Positions 33,602 to 42,538 of a DNA stretch of 64,000 nt are shown piece by piece (position 1 is the stretch's first letter; each line of letters opens with the position of its first letter). The stretch covers positions 1 to 64,000 of the forward strand of contig CADBWK010000003.1 in the NCBI GenBank assembly GCA_902798385.1, read 5' to 3'. The DNA comes from an uncultured Bacteroidales bacterium (GTDB lineage Bacteria; Bacteroidota; Bacteroidia; Bacteroidales; Paludibacteraceae). Both the position numbers and the translations under genes were made by a program. Under the pieces are notes generated by a model. The model saw only the letters and a program-made list of their open reading frames with translations, did no database searches and was not told the DNA's origin.

Positions 33602-35551
33602 ATGACAGACGAACGCTATTTACAACTACTGAGTGAGAAATTTCCGAATGCGCAGAGCGTTATTACGGAGTTAATTAACCTGCGTGCCATCCTGTCCCTA
33701 CCGAAGGGAACGGAGCATTTTGTGAGTGACCTGCACGGTGCATCAAACGCGTTCATTCACATGATTAAGAATGCGTCCGGTGTGGTACGTCGCAAGGTCG
33801 ATGAGGTGTACGGCTATGCGATGGATGAGGAAGAGAAACGTGCCCTCTGTGCGCTGATTTACTACCCCGACGAGCGCATTGAATACGAGCGCACCGTGCA
33901 ACCGGACATGAAAGCGTGGTACAAGAAACGCCTGCATCAAGTGGTAGATATCGCGCGCGCCGTGACTATCAAATACAGCCGCTCCAAAGTGCAGAAGATC
34001 CTGTTACCGGATTACGCGTACATCATCGGCGAGTTACTGCACGAATCGAACCTCGAGCAGCGCGACCGTAAGACCTACTACGATGCCATCATCGATGCCA
34101 TCATCGAGACCGGTTGTGCCGACCAGTTGCTCATCGTTATCTCCTATCTCATCCATAGCCTGACCATTGATACGCTGCATATCGTCGGCGATATCTTCGA
34201 CCGTGGTTCAGGTGCTGCTAAGATTCTTGACGTGCTCTCTACCGTACGTGACTATGACATCCAGTGGGGTAACCACGACATCGAATGGATGGGTGCGATG
34301 GCGGGTAACTTAGCCTTACTGGCGACCGTACTGCGTGTATCGATCCGCTATGCCAATATCGAAACCCTCGAAGAGGGTTACGGTATCAACCTCTTGCCGC
34401 TGGCGAACTTCGCCATGACCGTTTACGGTGACGACCCGTGTACGATCTGGCAGACCAAAGATTTCGAGAACAACCCGCGTCTGACGCGTTCTGCCCAGCT
34501 CATGGCGAAGATGCATAAAGCGATGTCCATCATCCAGTTCAAACTCGAGGGACAGACCGTACTGCGTCACCCGGAATGGAAGATGGATCACCGTGCGCTG
34601 CTCGATAAGATCGATTATAGCAAGGGAACCATCACGTTAGAGGGCAAGACCTACGACTTACTTGACACCAACCTGCCGACTATCGACCCCAAGAATCCGT
34701 ACGCATTGAATCAATACGAGCAGGACTTGATGGATCAACTATGGCGTTCGTTCCGTAAGTCGGAGAAGATGCAGCGTCATCTACGCATGCTCTATGAGCA
34801 TGGATCGCTCTATCTGGTTCGTAACGGCTTCCTACTCTACCACGCCGCAATACCCCTCAATGCCGATGGTTCATTCGCCGAAGCGGAAGTATGCGGCAAG
34901 CGCGTTAGTGGTAAGGCGCTCATGGATCGTACGGATGAAGTGATCCGCCAGGCTTACTACGGTGTAGGTCAAGAGAAACAGAACGCACTGGACTACATGC
35001 TCTACCTCTGGGAAGGTGAGTTCTCGCCGCTGTACCACAAAGATAAGATGACCACTTTTGAGCGTTATTTCATTGCCGACAAGGACATTCAGCACGAAGC
35101 GAAAGGCGCTTATTTCACCCTTTCTGACGACGAGAAGATCTGTGATAAGATTTTGGAAGAGTTCGGTTTGGATGCTGCGACGGGGCGCATCGTGAATGGT
35201 CACGTACCCGTTCGCACCATAAAAGGCGAAACTCCTATGCGCGCTAACGGCAAGCGATTTGTGATCGATGGCGGGTTCTCAAAACCCTACCAGGAGAAGA
35301 CCGGTATTGCCGGTTATACGCTCATTTATAACAGTCACGGCATTCAGCTCGTGGAGCATGAGAGTTTCGAGAGTCGCGAGCAAGCGATCCTGTCCGGAAA
35401 CGACATTCAGAACCGTACGCTGCTGCAAGATTTCTCCGGTCATCGTATTCATATCAAGGATACGGACAAAGGAAAAGAGTTGCTCGAGCAGATTCACTAT
35501 CTCGAACAACTCTTACAAGCTTACCGCACGGGAGCGTTTAGACAACACTGA
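33602..35551 (+). CDS. fbp: Class III fructose-1,6-bisphosphatase
   Basis: This gluconeogenic enzyme removes the C1 phosphate from fructose 1,6-bisphosphate. At 649 residues it has class III length, built on a metallophosphatase fold: SDLHG at 42-46, GDIFDRG and GNHD carry metal ligands. Class III enzymes are found in Firmicutes and Bacteroidota. The start at 33602 (MTDERYLQLL) was chosen because the frame upstream to 33461 runs through the promoter. It is a single-gene unit. Its stop touches the stop of the convergent ddh gene, and a hairpin inside ddh probably ends its transcript. Confidence 0.95.
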   Translation: MTDERYLQLLSEKFPNAQSVITELINLRAILSLPKGTEHFVSDLHGASNAFIHMIKNASGVVRRKVDEVYGYAMDEEEKRALCALIYYPDERIEYERTVQPDMKAWYKKRLHQVVDIARAVTIKYSRSKVQKILLPDYAYIIGELLHESNLEQRDRKTYYDAIIDAIIETGCADQLLIVISYLIHSLTIDTLHIVGDIFDRGSGAAKILDVLSTVRDYDIQWGNHDIEWMGAMAGNLALLATVLRVSIRYANIETLEEGYGINLLPLANFAMTVYGDDPCTIWQTKDFENNPRLTRSAQLMAKMHKAMSIIQFKLEGQTVLRHPEWKMDHRALLDKIDYSKGTITLEGKTYDLLDTNLPTIDPKNPYALNQYEQDLMDQLWRSFRKSEKMQRHLRMLYEHGSLYLVRNGFLLYHAAIPLNADGSFAEAEVCGKRVSGKALMDRTDEVIRQAYYGVGQEKQNALDYMLYLWEGEFSPLYHKDKMTTFERYFIADKDIQHEAKGAYFTLSDDEKICDKILEEFGLDAATGRIVNGHVPVRTIKGETPMRANGKRFVIDGGFSKPYQEKTGIAGYTLIYNSHGIQLVEHESFESREQAILSGNDIQNRTLLQDFSGHRIHIKDTDKGKELLEQIHYLEQLLQAYRTGAFRQH

Positions 35552-36427
35552 TCATACGAGAGCCTTCACAAGGCTCTCTTTTGTTCCCGGAAGCAGATCG
35601 ATCGGAGCCAACTCTATCATTGTCTTAGCACCATACTCACCACGCTCTTTGAGACGCAGTGCCGCGCGTGCACAGGAGACCATGACTTGGCCGGTGAGGG
35701 CGGGGTTGTTGATGGTCATATTGAATTCAAAACGCTGGTTATGCGTTTCTCCCGAGACACCATTACGAACGAGGTTCACGCCATGGGCGACGTTATTGAG
35801 CGCGTCCACGCTCTCGACGGGAATGACATGCGTCTCATCGTGGGCGAAATAGTCGTCCGCGAGGATCGCGGCTTCGACTGCTTTGAAGTCAGCACCTTCT
35901 TCGAGTTCGACATAGACCATACGGCGATGGATACCTGTACCCAAGGGGATGGTCATCGAAAGGGCATTCTTCACGCCCGGTTTGGACTTCGCAGCCACGG
36001 TATGGCCCATCGAACGACCGGGACCGAAGTTCGTGTAAGTGAGTCCTTTCGGCGCCAGCGCCATGAGCAGCGCACGCACCATAGAGTCCGATCCCGGATC
36101 CCAACCGGCAGAAATGATACTGACGGTTTGGTTGGCCGTACAAACGGCGTCTAAGGCGCTACGAAGCGACCATATCTGACCATGGATATCGAAACTGTCG
36201 ACCGTACAGATTCCGCGTGCAGCGAGCACGGTGGCGAACTTCTGCACTTCGCGTGTCGGCGTACAGATGAGCACGGCATCTGCATCGATACAATCGAGAC
36301 AATCATTATGATGGAAGATACCAGCTAACTCTATATCGGGAGCAGCCTTAATGGCTTCTTCGGCGGCTTTGCCTATGTTGCCGTAACCGAGGATCGCTAC
36401 GCGAATTTTTGATTTTTGATTTGACAT
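35552..36427 (-). CDS. ddh: meso-Diaminopimelate dehydrogenase
   Basis: Ddh makes meso-diaminopimelate from tetrahydrodipicolinate in one NADPH-dependent reductive amination. The 291-residue protein has the Rossmann motif VAILGYGNIGKA (about 10-21), then FHHND, VDSFDIHGQI, SAGWDPGSDSM and the FGPGRSMGH substrate region, all diagnostic. It follows glmS by 7 bases. Its first codons are encoded by a 7-base repeat. A second route to the same product (dapL-dapF) is encoded 2 kb away. Confidence 0.95.
   Translation of the reverse strand: MSNQKSKIRVAILGYGNIGKAAEEAIKAAPDIELAGIFHHNDCLDCIDADAVLICTPTREVQKFATVLAARGICTVDSFDIHGQIWSLRSALDAVCTANQTVSIISAGWDPGSDSMVRALLMALAPKGLTYTNFGPGRSMGHTVAAKSKPGVKNALSMTIPLGTGIHRRMVYVELEEGADFKAVEAAILADDYFAHDETHVIPVESVDALNNVAHGVNLVRNGVSGETHNQRFEFNMTINNPALTGQVMVSCARAALRLKERGEYGAKTMIELAPIDLLPGTKESLVKALV
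35558..35583 (+). terminator. Terminator of fbp, inside the ddh 3' coding end
   Basis: GAGAGCCTT (35558-35566) pairs with AAGGCTCTC (35570-35578) over a 3-base loop, followed by TTTT. The structure lies in the last codons of ddh on the opposite strand. Confidence 0.75.
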
Positions 36428-36437
36428 TTTTGATTTA
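36403..36437. repeat. Heptad repeat, unit TGATTTT, 5 copies
   Basis: Five 7-base units cover the glmS stop and the ddh start and encode the first residues of Ddh (MSNQKSKI). Confidence 0.8.
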
Positions 36438-38279
36438 TTCTACTGTTACTGATTTAGCTAAATTACGGGGTTGATCGACATCGCAGCCTTTGACGACGGC
36501 GATATGGTAGGCCAAGAGCTGAAGAGGAATGACGGTGAGCAACGGTGTGAGGCACTCTTCCGTAGCCGGTACCTCGATGCAGTAGTCAGCTATCTTGCTA
36601 ACCAGTTCATCTCCTTCGGTAACCACCGCGATCACCCTACCCTTACGGGCTTTGATCTCCTGGATATTACTTACCACTTTCTCATACGTACCACAATGCG
36701 GAGCAACGACTACAACCGGCATCTCTTGTGAGATCAGTGCGATGGGTCCGTGTTTCATCTCCGCAGCCGGATAGCCTTCGGCATGGATATAAGATATCTC
36801 CTTGAGTTTGAGCGCCCCTTCGAGTGCGACCGGGAAATTATATCCGCGACCGAGATAAATGAAGTTCTGGGCATAGGAGAAGATCTTCGCGAAATCGGAG
36901 ATCCGTTTGTCTTCGCCGAGCACGCGTTCAATCTTCGCCGGTATCTGACCTAATTCGCGCACAATGGAGACAAATTGCTCTTTGTCGATCGTTCCTTTCT
37001 CGCGACCGATACAGAGGGCAAGCATGGTAAGGGCGGTTACTTGCGCCGTGAAGGCCTTGGTAGAAGCAACACCTATCTCCGGGCCTACGTGGGTATAACA
37101 ACCGCTATCCGACACACGCGGAATAGAGGCACCTACGACATTACAGATCGAGAAGATAAACGCGCCTTTCTCTTTGGCGAGTTGAATAGCTGCGAGTGTG
37201 TCCGCTGTCTCACCGGACTGTGAGATAGCAATCACCACATCGTCTTTGTTGATGACCGGTTTGCGATAGCGGAACTCGGAGGAGTACTCCACTTCGACCG
37301 GTATCTGGGCGAACTCTTCGATGGCATACATGGCGATAAGGCCGGCATGCCAGGAGGTACCACAAGCCGTAATAATGATGCGCTTGGCATTGAGGAAGCG
37401 ATCTTTGTTATCGATGAAACCGGAAAGGGCGATATTATCCTGGCGCACGTTGACACGGCCACGCATTGAGTCGGTCAAAGTACGCGGCTGCTCGAAGATC
37501 TCCTTGAGCATGAAATGCGGATAGCCGCCTTTCTCGAGTTGCGAGAGGGAGAGCTCGAGGCGCTTGATCTCGGGCGTTTTAGCGACGTTGTTGATGGTTG
37601 TGATATCCACTTTCTCGCCTAAACGCAATGCCACGATCTCTTCGTCCTCCACGTAGATCACTTGATCGGTATATTCCACGATAGGCGTTGCGTCGGAAGC
37701 CAGGAAATACTCGTCTTCGCCGATACCGACGACGAGCGGCGAACCCTTACGGGCGGCGATGAGGGTATCAGGATGCGTCTTGTCGAGGATCGCAATGGCA
37801 TAGGCGCCAATGACCTGCTGAAGGGCCAGTTGGACGGCCGTTTTGAGATCGACATGGCGGTTGACTTGGGTGTACTCAACCAGTTGCACAAGCACTTCGG
37901 TGTCCGTATCCGACTTGAAGGTATAACCCTGCTCCATGAGTCCGGCTTTGAGGACCGCGTAGTTCTCGATGATGCCGTTGTGAATGATCGCCAATCGCTC
38001 CGACTCCGAATAATGCGGATGGGCGTTGACCGTATTCGGCTCACCGTGGGTTGCCCAACGCGTATGGGCGATACCGATCATGCCGCCTATATCTTTGCTT
38101 TCGCAGAACGCCTCCAATTCGGATACTTTGCCTTTGGCTTTATAGACATTGAGTTGCCCTTGCTCGTTGATGAGCGCGACACCGGCACTGTCATAACCGC
38201 GGTACTCGAGACGATGCAGACCTTTAATCAAAATCGGATACGCTTTGCGTTTTCCGATATATCCAACTATTCCACACAT
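36435..38279 (-). CDS. glmS: Glutamine--fructose-6-phosphate aminotransferase
   Basis: GlmS makes glucosamine 6-phosphate from fructose 6-phosphate and glutamine, the entry to amino-sugar and wall synthesis. The 614-residue protein has the Ntn glutaminase nucleophile Cys2 (MCGIVGYIG), HTRWATHG and two SIS sugar-isomerase domains (SQSGETADTLAA), and ends PRNLAKSVTVE. It has its own promoter at 38330-38360. The roughly 44-base leader is made mostly of 7-base repeats; no glmS ribozyme is present. Confidence 0.97.
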   Translation of the reverse strand: MCGIVGYIGKRKAYPILIKGLHRLEYRGYDSAGVALINEQGQLNVYKAKGKVSELEAFCESKDIGGMIGIAHTRWATHGEPNTVNAHPHYSESERLAIIHNGIIENYAVLKAGLMEQGYTFKSDTDTEVLVQLVEYTQVNRHVDLKTAVQLALQQVIGAYAIAILDKTHPDTLIAARKGSPLVVGIGEDEYFLASDATPIVEYTDQVIYVEDEEIVALRLGEKVDITTINNVAKTPEIKRLELSLSQLEKGGYPHFMLKEIFEQPRTLTDSMRGRVNVRQDNIALSGFIDNKDRFLNAKRIIITACGTSWHAGLIAMYAIEEFAQIPVEVEYSSEFRYRKPVINKDDVVIAISQSGETADTLAAIQLAKEKGAFIFSICNVVGASIPRVSDSGCYTHVGPEIGVASTKAFTAQVTALTMLALCIGREKGTIDKEQFVSIVRELGQIPAKIERVLGEDKRISDFAKIFSYAQNFIYLGRGYNFPVALEGALKLKEISYIHAEGYPAAEMKHGPIALISQEMPVVVVAPHCGTYEKVVSNIQEIKARKGRVIAVVTEGDELVSKIADYCIEVPATEECLTPLLTVIPLQLLAYHIAVVKGCDVDQPRNLAKSVTVE

Positions 38280-38288
38280 ACAAACTTC

Positions 38289-38323
38289 GTTATTTGTGAT
38301 TTGTAATTTGTGATTTGTAATTT
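38289..38323. repeat. Heptad repeat in the glmS leader, units GTAATTT/GTGATTT, 5 copies
   Basis: Five 7-base units, mostly alternating GTGATTT and GTAATTT on the plus strand, fill almost the whole predicted untranslated leader of glmS. Confidence 0.85.
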
Positions 38324-38329
38324 AGCCTG

Positions 38330-38360
38330 CAAAATTACTATAATTTTTTGAATTATGCAA
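38330..38360 (-). promoter_or_regulatory. Promoter of glmS-ddh
   Basis: Minus-strand TTG (38360-38358) and TAATTTTG (38337-38330), 20 bases apart. It overlaps the end of dapL, so the glmS unit starts anew inside the long minus-strand run. Confidence 0.75.
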
Positions 38361-39516
38361 GTGTTTTCATTCTTTTTAGTGCCTCTTCGACGTCTTTTCT
38401 ATTGGAGAATGCCGAAAAACGCACAAATCCTTCGCCTGTAGGCCCGAATCCGGCACCCGGCGTACAAACGATTTGACAAGTATGGAGCAGGTGGTCGAAG
38501 AACGACCAGGAGTCGTATCCTTGCGGCACACGGCACCAGATATAGGGCGCATGCACGCCTCCGTACACCTCGTATCCCAGTTCGCGCAAGCCCTTCAAGA
38601 GCACTTGTGCCGTCTGTTGGTAATAGGCGATGTTGGTTTGAATAGTGGCCTTACCTTCCGGAGTATAGGTTGCTAACGCGCCTCGCTGCGAGATATAGGA
38701 CGTTCCGTTGTATTTGGTGCACTGCCGCCGGAGCCACATGGCTTGCAGGCCGGTTGCTTTCGGTACGATGGTATAGCCGCAGCGCACACCGGTAAAACCG
38801 GCTGTCTTACTGAAACTGCGCACCTCTATAGCTACCTCCTGCGCACCCTCTATCTCATAGATCGAATGCGGGATATCGGGCGACTGGATGAACGCCTCGT
38901 ACGCGGAATCGAAGATGATGACACTCTTGTGCTGCTGTGCATAGCGCACCCATTGCGTCATCTGTTCACGCGTCAAGACAGTGCCTATCGGATTATTGGG
39001 ATAACAGAGATAGATGATGTCCACATGCGTCTTCGGCAGTTCGGGTACGAAGTTATTCTCCGCCGTACAGGGCAAGTACTCAATAGGCCGTCCTGCCATC
39101 ATACTCGTGTCCTCATACGCAGGATAGGCCGGATCTAAGATCGCCACCGTGTTCTTCGTATCGAAGAGTTCGCTGAGGTTACCCAAATCGCTTCCGGCAC
39201 CATCGGAGATAAACACCTCGTCAAGGTCCAGACGGATGCCTCGCGGCGTATAGTCATTATCAATGATAGCCTGCCGAAGCCATGCATATCCGTTCTCCAG
39301 ACCATAGCCACGGAAGGTATCCGGGTTTCCCATCTCTTCCACCGCACGATGCATCGCTTCCACGATAGGTTGCGGCAACGGACGAGTGATATCCCCTACT
39401 CCGAGACGCAAGACCTTCGCGTCCGGATGCTCCGTCTGATACGCCTTGGTGCGATTGATGATCTCCGTAAAGAGATACCCGTCCTTCATCTGCTGAAGAT
39501 GCGTATTGAGTTGCAT
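38353..39516 (-). CDS. dapL: LL-diaminopimelate aminotransferase
   Basis: DapL makes LL-diaminopimelate from tetrahydrodipicolinate and glutamate with PLP. The 387-residue protein of fold type I shows LGVGDITRPLP, SDGAGSDLGNL, CYPNNPIGT and the lysine motif SFSKTAGFTGVRCGYT, all typical of DapL. With dapF it forms the aminotransferase route to meso-diaminopimelate. One base separates it from dapF. It is the last gene of the long guaA-to-dapL run. Confidence 0.95.
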   Translation of the reverse strand: MQLNTHLQQMKDGYLFTEIINRTKAYQTEHPDAKVLRLGVGDITRPLPQPIVEAMHRAVEEMGNPDTFRGYGLENGYAWLRQAIIDNDYTPRGIRLDLDEVFISDGAGSDLGNLSELFDTKNTVAILDPAYPAYEDTSMMAGRPIEYLPCTAENNFVPELPKTHVDIIYLCYPNNPIGTVLTREQMTQWVRYAQQHKSVIIFDSAYEAFIQSPDIPHSIYEIEGAQEVAIEVRSFSKTAGFTGVRCGYTIVPKATGLQAMWLRRQCTKYNGTSYISQRGALATYTPEGKATIQTNIAYYQQTAQVLLKGLRELGYEVYGGVHAPYIWCRVPQGYDSWSFFDHLLHTCQIVCTPGAGFGPTGEGFVRFSAFSNRKDVEEALKRMKTLA

Positions 39517-39517
39517 A

Positions 39518-40294
39518 TCACACTATTTTAAATTCGCCTCTGAACACCTCGGTCGCCGTGCCGGTCATGAAGACCGATGACAGATCGGACTGCCACTGTA
39601 TCATCAAGTCGCCACCGGGCAGATGCACGGTCACCGTTCGTTCGGTCAGACCGTGATAGATAGCGGCTACCGCAGCTGCACAAGCTCCCGTTCCACAGGC
39701 CATCGTTTCCCCCGAGCCGCGTTCGATGACACGCACGTCGAGTTCTTTTTTATTTCGTACATGCACGAATTCTATGTTCGTGTTGACCGGTAATTGAGGG
39801 ATGGTATCGCGGAAGAAGACGGCATGGGGATTGCCCATGTTTACCGCCGTATAACCGATCGGATCCTTACCGCCTTGAATAGAATCCGGCTGGATGACCG
39901 GCTTTCCCATATTCACCGTCACTTGATCTACTATTTCTTTATCCACATGCAGTGCCAGTGCACGGATACCGGCGAGGGTCTCTATCTGCATGTGTACATC
40001 GCGACAAAGACCACTCTCGAACAGGTACTTCGCCACACAACGGATCGCGTTGCCGCACATTTCCGCTTCGCTACCGTCGGCATTAAAGATACGCATTTTG
40101 GCGTCGGCCTCTTTGGAAGGCAAAATCAGCACAAGTCCGTCTGAGCCGATACCGAAATGTCGGTCGGAGACAGCACGTGCCAAAGCCGGCAGATCGGTCT
40201 TGGCAAGGATCTGCGCCGTGGTCTTTTGGAAACAGTCTATATAGATATAGTCATTCCCCAGACCATGCATTTTGAGGAACGGAAGGGTTGTCAT
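39518..40294 (-). CDS. dapF: Diaminopimelate epimerase
   Basis: DapF converts LL- to meso-diaminopimelate without cofactor, using two cysteines. The 258-residue protein has FLKMHGLGNDYIYID, the first catalytic Cys in MCGNAIRC and the second in MACGTGACA. It overlaps the pyrG stop by 4 bases and is followed at once by dapL, the enzyme that makes its substrate. Confidence 0.96.
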   Translation of the reverse strand: MTTLPFLKMHGLGNDYIYIDCFQKTTAQILAKTDLPALARAVSDRHFGIGSDGLVLILPSKEADAKMRIFNADGSEAEMCGNAIRCVAKYLFESGLCRDVHMQIETLAGIRALALHVDKEIVDQVTVNMGKPVIQPDSIQGGKDPIGYTAVNMGNPHAVFFRDTIPQLPVNTNIEFVHVRNKKELDVRVIERGSGETMACGTGACAAAVAAIYHGLTERTVTVHLPGGDLMIQWQSDLSSVFMTGTATEVFRGEFKIV

Positions 40295-41904
40295 TTGTCC
40301 TTTGTCGCTTTAATACATGCCGCTACAAAATCCAAGAACAACGGATGCGGATGTAAAACCGTTGAACTATATTCCGGATGAAACTGCGTACCGATATACC
40401 AACGTAATGCCGGTATCTCCATGATCTCCACGAGATCCGAGGAAGGGTTGATACCCGCACATTTCATTCCGCGTTTCTCATACTCATCCTTGTAGGAGTT
40501 ATTAAACTCGTAGCGATGGCGGTGTCGTTCCTTAATAAGCATTTGACCGTGATAGGCCTGCGCGGTACGACTACCTTTGGTTAAGGCGCACTCATATGCA
40601 CCAAGCCGCATCGTTCCACCCTTCTGTGTGATATTCTTCTGTTCTGCCATCATATCAATGACATTATGCGGGGTCGTTTCGTTCATCTCACTGCTATTGG
40701 CATCTTGGTAGCCTAACACATTACGCGCGAACTCAATCACCATTATCTGGAAACCGAGACAGATTCCAAAAGTCGGTATATCGTGCGTACGAGTATATTC
40801 TGCGGCCAGGATTTTGCCTTCTATACCGCGTTGCCCAAACCCGGGACAAATGACAATACCGGCCATTCCGGATAGTTGTTCGGCTACGTTCTCGCGCGTG
40901 ATAAACTCACTGTTGATAAAATGAATCTTCACCCTATATCCCCTATATGTGCCCGCATGCGCGAGGCTCTCACGAATACTCTTGTACGCATCTTGCAGGT
41001 CGTATTTGCCAACCAGACGTATATGGAGCACTTCGTCTGCACGCTTGCGACAATCCAAGAAGTCCATCCACGATTTCAAATCGGGCTTAGGAGGTCTTTT
41101 GATGCCCATCTTACTCAGAATCACCTTATCCAATTGATGCTCATACATATTGATGGGCACCTCATAGATACTCGGCAGGTCTTGACTCTGAATCACCGCT
41201 TCGGGGGCAACGTTGCAGAAATGCGCTACTTTATTGCGCAGTTCATCGCTCAGATGGTGCTCCGTACGCAAGATAAGTATCTCCGGTTGGATTCCGAGTC
41301 CTTGCAGTTGCTTGACACTGGTCTGCGTCGGCTTGGTCTTCAGTTCATCTGCCGCGGCCAGATACGGTACATACGTCAGATGTACATTGAGTGCCCGTTG
41401 GGGTCCAAGTTCCCACCGTAACTGACGGATCGCTTCCAAGAAAGGCTGACTCTCAATATCACCAATTGTACCCCCTATCTCCGTTATAACGAAGTCCAGC
41501 GGTTGTTTGGTCGCATTGAGCAGGATACGCCGTTTGATCTCATCCGTAATATGCGGAACGACCTGTATCGTCTTACCGAGATAATCCCCGCGGCGCTCTT
41601 TCTCTATCACACTCAGATAGATACGTCCGGTTGTCACACTGTTGTCACGTGTAGTTTCGATACCCGTAAAACGTTCGTAATGACCGAGATCGAGGTCGGT
41701 CTCCATCCCATCCGCCGTCACGTAACACTCACCGTGCTCATACGGATTCAGCGTCCCCGGATCGATATTGATATAAGGATCGAATTTCTGGATTGTTATC
41801 CGATACCCACGTGCCTGGAGTAACTTACCCAAGGATGCTGAGATGATGCCTTTACCTAAAGATGAAGCAACTCCACCGGTAATAAAGATATATTTGGTGT
41901 CCAT
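40291..41904 (-). CDS. pyrG: CTP synthase
   Basis: PyrG aminates UTP to CTP with glutamine and ATP. From ATG 41904 it is 537 residues, the usual length. TKYIFITGGVASSLGKGI starts the synthetase domain and the C-terminal glutaminase has FGICLGFQ with the Cys nucleophile. The frame extends 37 codons upstream into the FNT gene, but the conserved MDTKYIFITGG fixes the start. It lies 5 bases after the FNT-type gene. Confidence 0.97.
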   Translation of the reverse strand: MDTKYIFITGGVASSLGKGIISASLGKLLQARGYRITIQKFDPYINIDPGTLNPYEHGECYVTADGMETDLDLGHYERFTGIETTRDNSVTTGRIYLSVIEKERRGDYLGKTIQVVPHITDEIKRRILLNATKQPLDFVITEIGGTIGDIESQPFLEAIRQLRWELGPQRALNVHLTYVPYLAAADELKTKPTQTSVKQLQGLGIQPEILILRTEHHLSDELRNKVAHFCNVAPEAVIQSQDLPSIYEVPINMYEHQLDKVILSKMGIKRPPKPDLKSWMDFLDCRKRADEVLHIRLVGKYDLQDAYKSIRESLAHAGTYRGYRVKIHFINSEFITRENVAEQLSGMAGIVICPGFGQRGIEGKILAAEYTRTHDIPTFGICLGFQIMVIEFARNVLGYQDANSSEMNETTPHNVIDMMAEQKNITQKGGTMRLGAYECALTKGSRTAQAYHGQMLIKERHRHRYEFNNSYKDEYEKRGMKCAGINPSSDLVEIMEIPALRWYIGTQFHPEYSSTVLHPHPLFLDFVAACIKATKDK

Positions 41905-41909
41905 TTTTA

Positions 41910-42533
41910 TTATGAATTCAAATGAATAGTTGATAAAGTACATATGCGGTAGAGGTTGCAGCCGATGAAGTTTCCAAATACGATAGAAACGTAATACGCG
42001 AGCAACGCTCCCCATGGGATATCGGTGGTATTAAACAGATAGACGCAGCAGTAAAAAGCGTCTGCAACACAGTGCGGGAAGCCGCATAGAATGAACGCCG
42101 GCACGGCAAAGAGGAGCGGCAGCCAATCTGATAAATCCCTGTTTCGTCGAGCAAAATCCACGGCAAACGACATGAGCAGTCCGCATCCGATAGCAAGCAG
42201 TCCGGTGCCGAGCCACCCAACGCGAAGACGTGCATCGATGATGCCGATGGCAGCTTCGGGAAGTGCGAGCGGTGAATAAAGGGACACGGCAGCCACCGCC
42301 ATACATCCGACAATATTGCCGAGCAAAATCACCAGCAACGGTAGCACATCGCCCCACCCCGTCAAAAATCCGGCCGTACCGGTATAGAGTTTTACTCGGT
42401 ATTTGACCACACCGATGAGTCCGACACAGAAGAGAAACATACCTAACTCGGGGTTCGCAAGAAAACCCCATCCGGCAATCGCAATAAGTATTCCGGCAAA
42501 GAAGGCGGATATTGGTAATTGGTAATTTGTCAT
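41910..42533 (-). CDS. Formate/nitrite transporter (FNT) family channel, short form
   Basis: The 207-residue inner-membrane protein has six hydrophobic helices. Helix 2/3 reads GLIGVVKYRVKLYTGTAG, and GFPHCVADAFYCC matches the FNT motif G-F-x-H-x-x-A-N/D-M-F that carries the central pore histidine. YVSIVFGNFIGCNLY matches the GN-x-x-GG motif. It is shorter than FocA or NirC (about 260-280 residues), mainly in loops and tails. It likely passes formate or another small anion. It sits in the nucleotide run with formate-using purT. Its start overlaps the aspC stop by 4 bases within a 7-base repeat. Confidence 0.8.
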   Translation of the reverse strand: MTNYQLPISAFFAGILIAIAGWGFLANPELGMFLFCVGLIGVVKYRVKLYTGTAGFLTGWGDVLPLLVILLGNIVGCMAVAAVSLYSPLALPEAAIGIIDARLRVGWLGTGLLAIGCGLLMSFAVDFARRNRDLSDWLPLLFAVPAFILCGFPHCVADAFYCCVYLFNTTDIPWGALLAYYVSIVFGNFIGCNLYRICTLSTIHLNS

Positions 42534-42538
42534 TTTAA
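42511..42538. repeat. Heptad repeat, unit ATTGGTA, 4 copies
   Basis: Four 7-base units contain the aspC stop and the FNT start codon and encode MTNYQLPI-type residues at the FNT N-terminus. Confidence 0.8.

Noticed and set aside
38280-38352. glmS ribozyme in the leader
   Set aside because: The leader is about 44 bases of heptad repeats, too short and simple for the ribozyme.
41905-42015. N-terminal extension of pyrG
   Set aside because: The added 37 residues overlap the FNT gene and precede the conserved CTP synthase start; similar extensions of folD, purA, murB and fbp were rejected for the same reason.
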